Assembly: GCF_032362555.1 (NCBI RefSeq)
Contig: NC_083534.1
Span: 4,082,001 to 4,146,000 of the forward strand
DNA: 64,000 nucleotides
DNA from: Amyelois transitella
Lineage: Eukaryota; Arthropoda; Insecta; Lepidoptera; Pyralidae
Reading direction: 5' to 3'
A program made the translations under genes and the position numbers. Position 1 is the stretch's first letter. Every line of letters begins with the position of its first letter. Positions 62,686-64,000 of the stretch are shown here, piece by piece. A model generated the notes under the pieces. It was not told where the DNA came from, did no database searches, and worked only from the letters and a program-made list of their open reading frames with translations.

Positions 62686-62958
62686 TGCCGTTTTATGTGC
62701 CGTGTGGTTCTCGGCACAAATAAAAAAAGAATAGGACCACTCCATCTCGTTTCCATGGATATCGTAAAAGGCGACTAAGGATGGGCTTATAAACTTGGGA
62801 TTCTTCTTTAAGGCGATGGGCGATAGACAGGTTGCTCTGTCACTATTTGAATCTCAATTCCATCATAAAGCCAAACAGCTGAATGTGGCCTATCAGTCTT
62901 TTCAAGACTGTTGGCTCTGTCTACCCCGCACGGGATATAGACGTGATTATTTGTATGT
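62686..62958 (+). mobile_element. SINE family A copy with 13-bp target duplication
   Basis: ATGACATTTACCA flanks it exactly (62673-62685 and 62959-62971), defining a 273-bp element from TGCCG to TTGTATGT. Confidence 0.9.
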
Positions 62959-62971
62959 ATGACATTTACCA

Positions 62972-63605
62972 AAGATTTGAACCTCAGGATTTGAGATTGC
63001 CAGAATTCCCGCCAAAATGTCGCACAGTTTCTGGCATAGATAATAATCTATGGTAACCGAATTCAAATAGGTTACGTACAAAATAGTTTAGTCAAATATT
63101 TGCAAGATCGTGAATCGGTAAGTCGTGCCCTTCGGATCAGCATTTGCCCTTTTTAATGATATTTAGGATCAACATTGTCTCATGAGAGCGAAGATGTGTT
63201 TGACGTGACAATACTTTGTTTGGGCCACGAAAGGGCAGTCTTGTATAAAGAAGTTCGGGTAATAGGCACCTATAAAAATAAAAGCGAATTCAAATGTCAT
63301 GTTGTTCAAATTGTAACGTTTTTCCAAATTGTACTTACCTACATATGTTTCATTGACTAATAATGATTTTTAAGTGGGGTTAATTTAATAATGTACCTAC
63401 ATTATTCGCGTATTTATTTAATTTTCTCATATTTCATTTTCATAATATTTATATCTATATATATATAAAAAATTAAAATTTAAAATTTGTATCTTCACCA
63501 GCGGCGGAGTGAAGCAAAAGTCAGGCAAAGTAAAGCTACTCGACCATTAAAGTTTAACATAACATGATGAGGACTGACATTAATAGATACATTATAAAAT
63601 AGTAT
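62972..63605. other. Non-coding stretch upstream of the cuticle gene
   Basis: AT-rich, no recognised repeat or exon. The missing start exon of the cuticle gene could lie here or further right. Confidence 0.4.
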
Positions 63606-63608
63606 ACC

Positions 63609-64000
63609 GAAGAGGACGTCACTTCGAGAATCGCCAAGGCAAGAGCAACCTTCGCACAGCTCCGTCCTGTATGGCAATCACGGAAACTGACAAGGAGAGT
63701 TAAGCTCAAAATATTCCGGTCCAATGTGAAAACCGTTTTTCTGTGTGGGTGTGAGACGTGGAAGGTGACTAAAGACATCTCGCACCGTCTCCAAGTCGTC
63801 ATTAACCGCTGTCTTCGCCGTATTCTCGGTGTTTACTGGCCTGAGAAAATCTCCAACGTAGACCTGTGGGAACGCTGCGGTGAGACTCCGATCGACCAGC
63901 AGATCAAACGCCGCAAATGGAACTGGATCGGCCACACGCTCCGAAGGGACCCCGAACACATACCGAGGCAAGCCCTAGACTGGAATCCCCAAGGAAAGCG
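63609..64000 (+). mobile_element. LINE reverse transcriptase C-terminal part, truncated, runs off the window
   Basis: One frame is open without ATG from 63609 to the right edge: EEDVTSRIAKARATFAQL, KTVFLCGCETWKVT, RILGVYWPEKISNVDLWERC and RKWNWIGHTLRRDP. The WNWIGHTLRR block is typical of RTE/BovB-related LINE C-termini. It is a different family from the 35-37 kb element, GC-rich against its surroundings, and 5' truncated. Confidence 0.8.

Overview
The window is eukaryotic nuclear DNA, most probably from a moth or butterfly. The genes have GT-AG introns, and one is an RR-type insect cuticle protein. Much of the DNA is repeats: SINEs with (ATGT)n tails, tRNA-headed SINEs, short Helitron-like elements ending GCTAG or TCTAG (resembling lepidopteran Lep1), an RTE-like LINE and two Ty3/Gypsy LTR elements. 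Most single long ORFs belong to transposons. The host genes lie in short exons and were assembled here by matching splice sites and reading phase.

Layout. (1) 26-1952, minus: 5' part of a WDR74/Nsa1-like WD-repeat gene that runs off the left edge. (2) 2483-13458, plus: a ZAD plus C2H2 zinc-finger gene, divergent from (1) across about 530 bp, with a possible alternative terminal exon at 15942-16175. Its fifth and sixth exons have each seeded a tandem array. The first (about 6.4-7.7 kb) repeats the 3' end of exon 5 with its donor and a SINE tail. The second (about 7.7-13.25 kb) holds eleven truncated copies of exon 6, each with its own acceptor, ahead of the one complete copy. (3) 20478-29767, plus: a Pro/Gln/Gly-rich protein gene with ten recognisable exons, three of them 11-nt microexons. 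Its start exon is not settled; an ATG exon at 14864-14903 is a candidate. (4) 38137-58984, plus: a complete seven-exon aldo-keto reductase gene (315 aa) whose third intron is about 12 kb and holds both LTR elements (44880-49557 plus; 49940-54612 minus). (5) 59827-62088, minus: an RR-1-type cuticle protein gene, tail to tail with the reductase, lacking its start exon. (6) 63609-64000, plus: 3' coding end of another LINE, running off the right edge.

The five host genes show no pathway link: ribosome biogenesis, a DNA-binding regulator, a low-complexity protein, carbonyl reduction and cuticle structure. The common thread is transposon load: SINE tails start within a few bases of splice donors, one reductase intron is almost wholly SINE plus solo LTR, and a SINE tail was caught up in the exon-5 amplification.

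Most unusual are the paired exon arrays in the zinc-finger gene and the repeated [exon + 11-nt microexon] modules of the Pro/Gln-rich gene. All exon models come from reading splice signals and phase by eye, without transcript evidence or homology searches.
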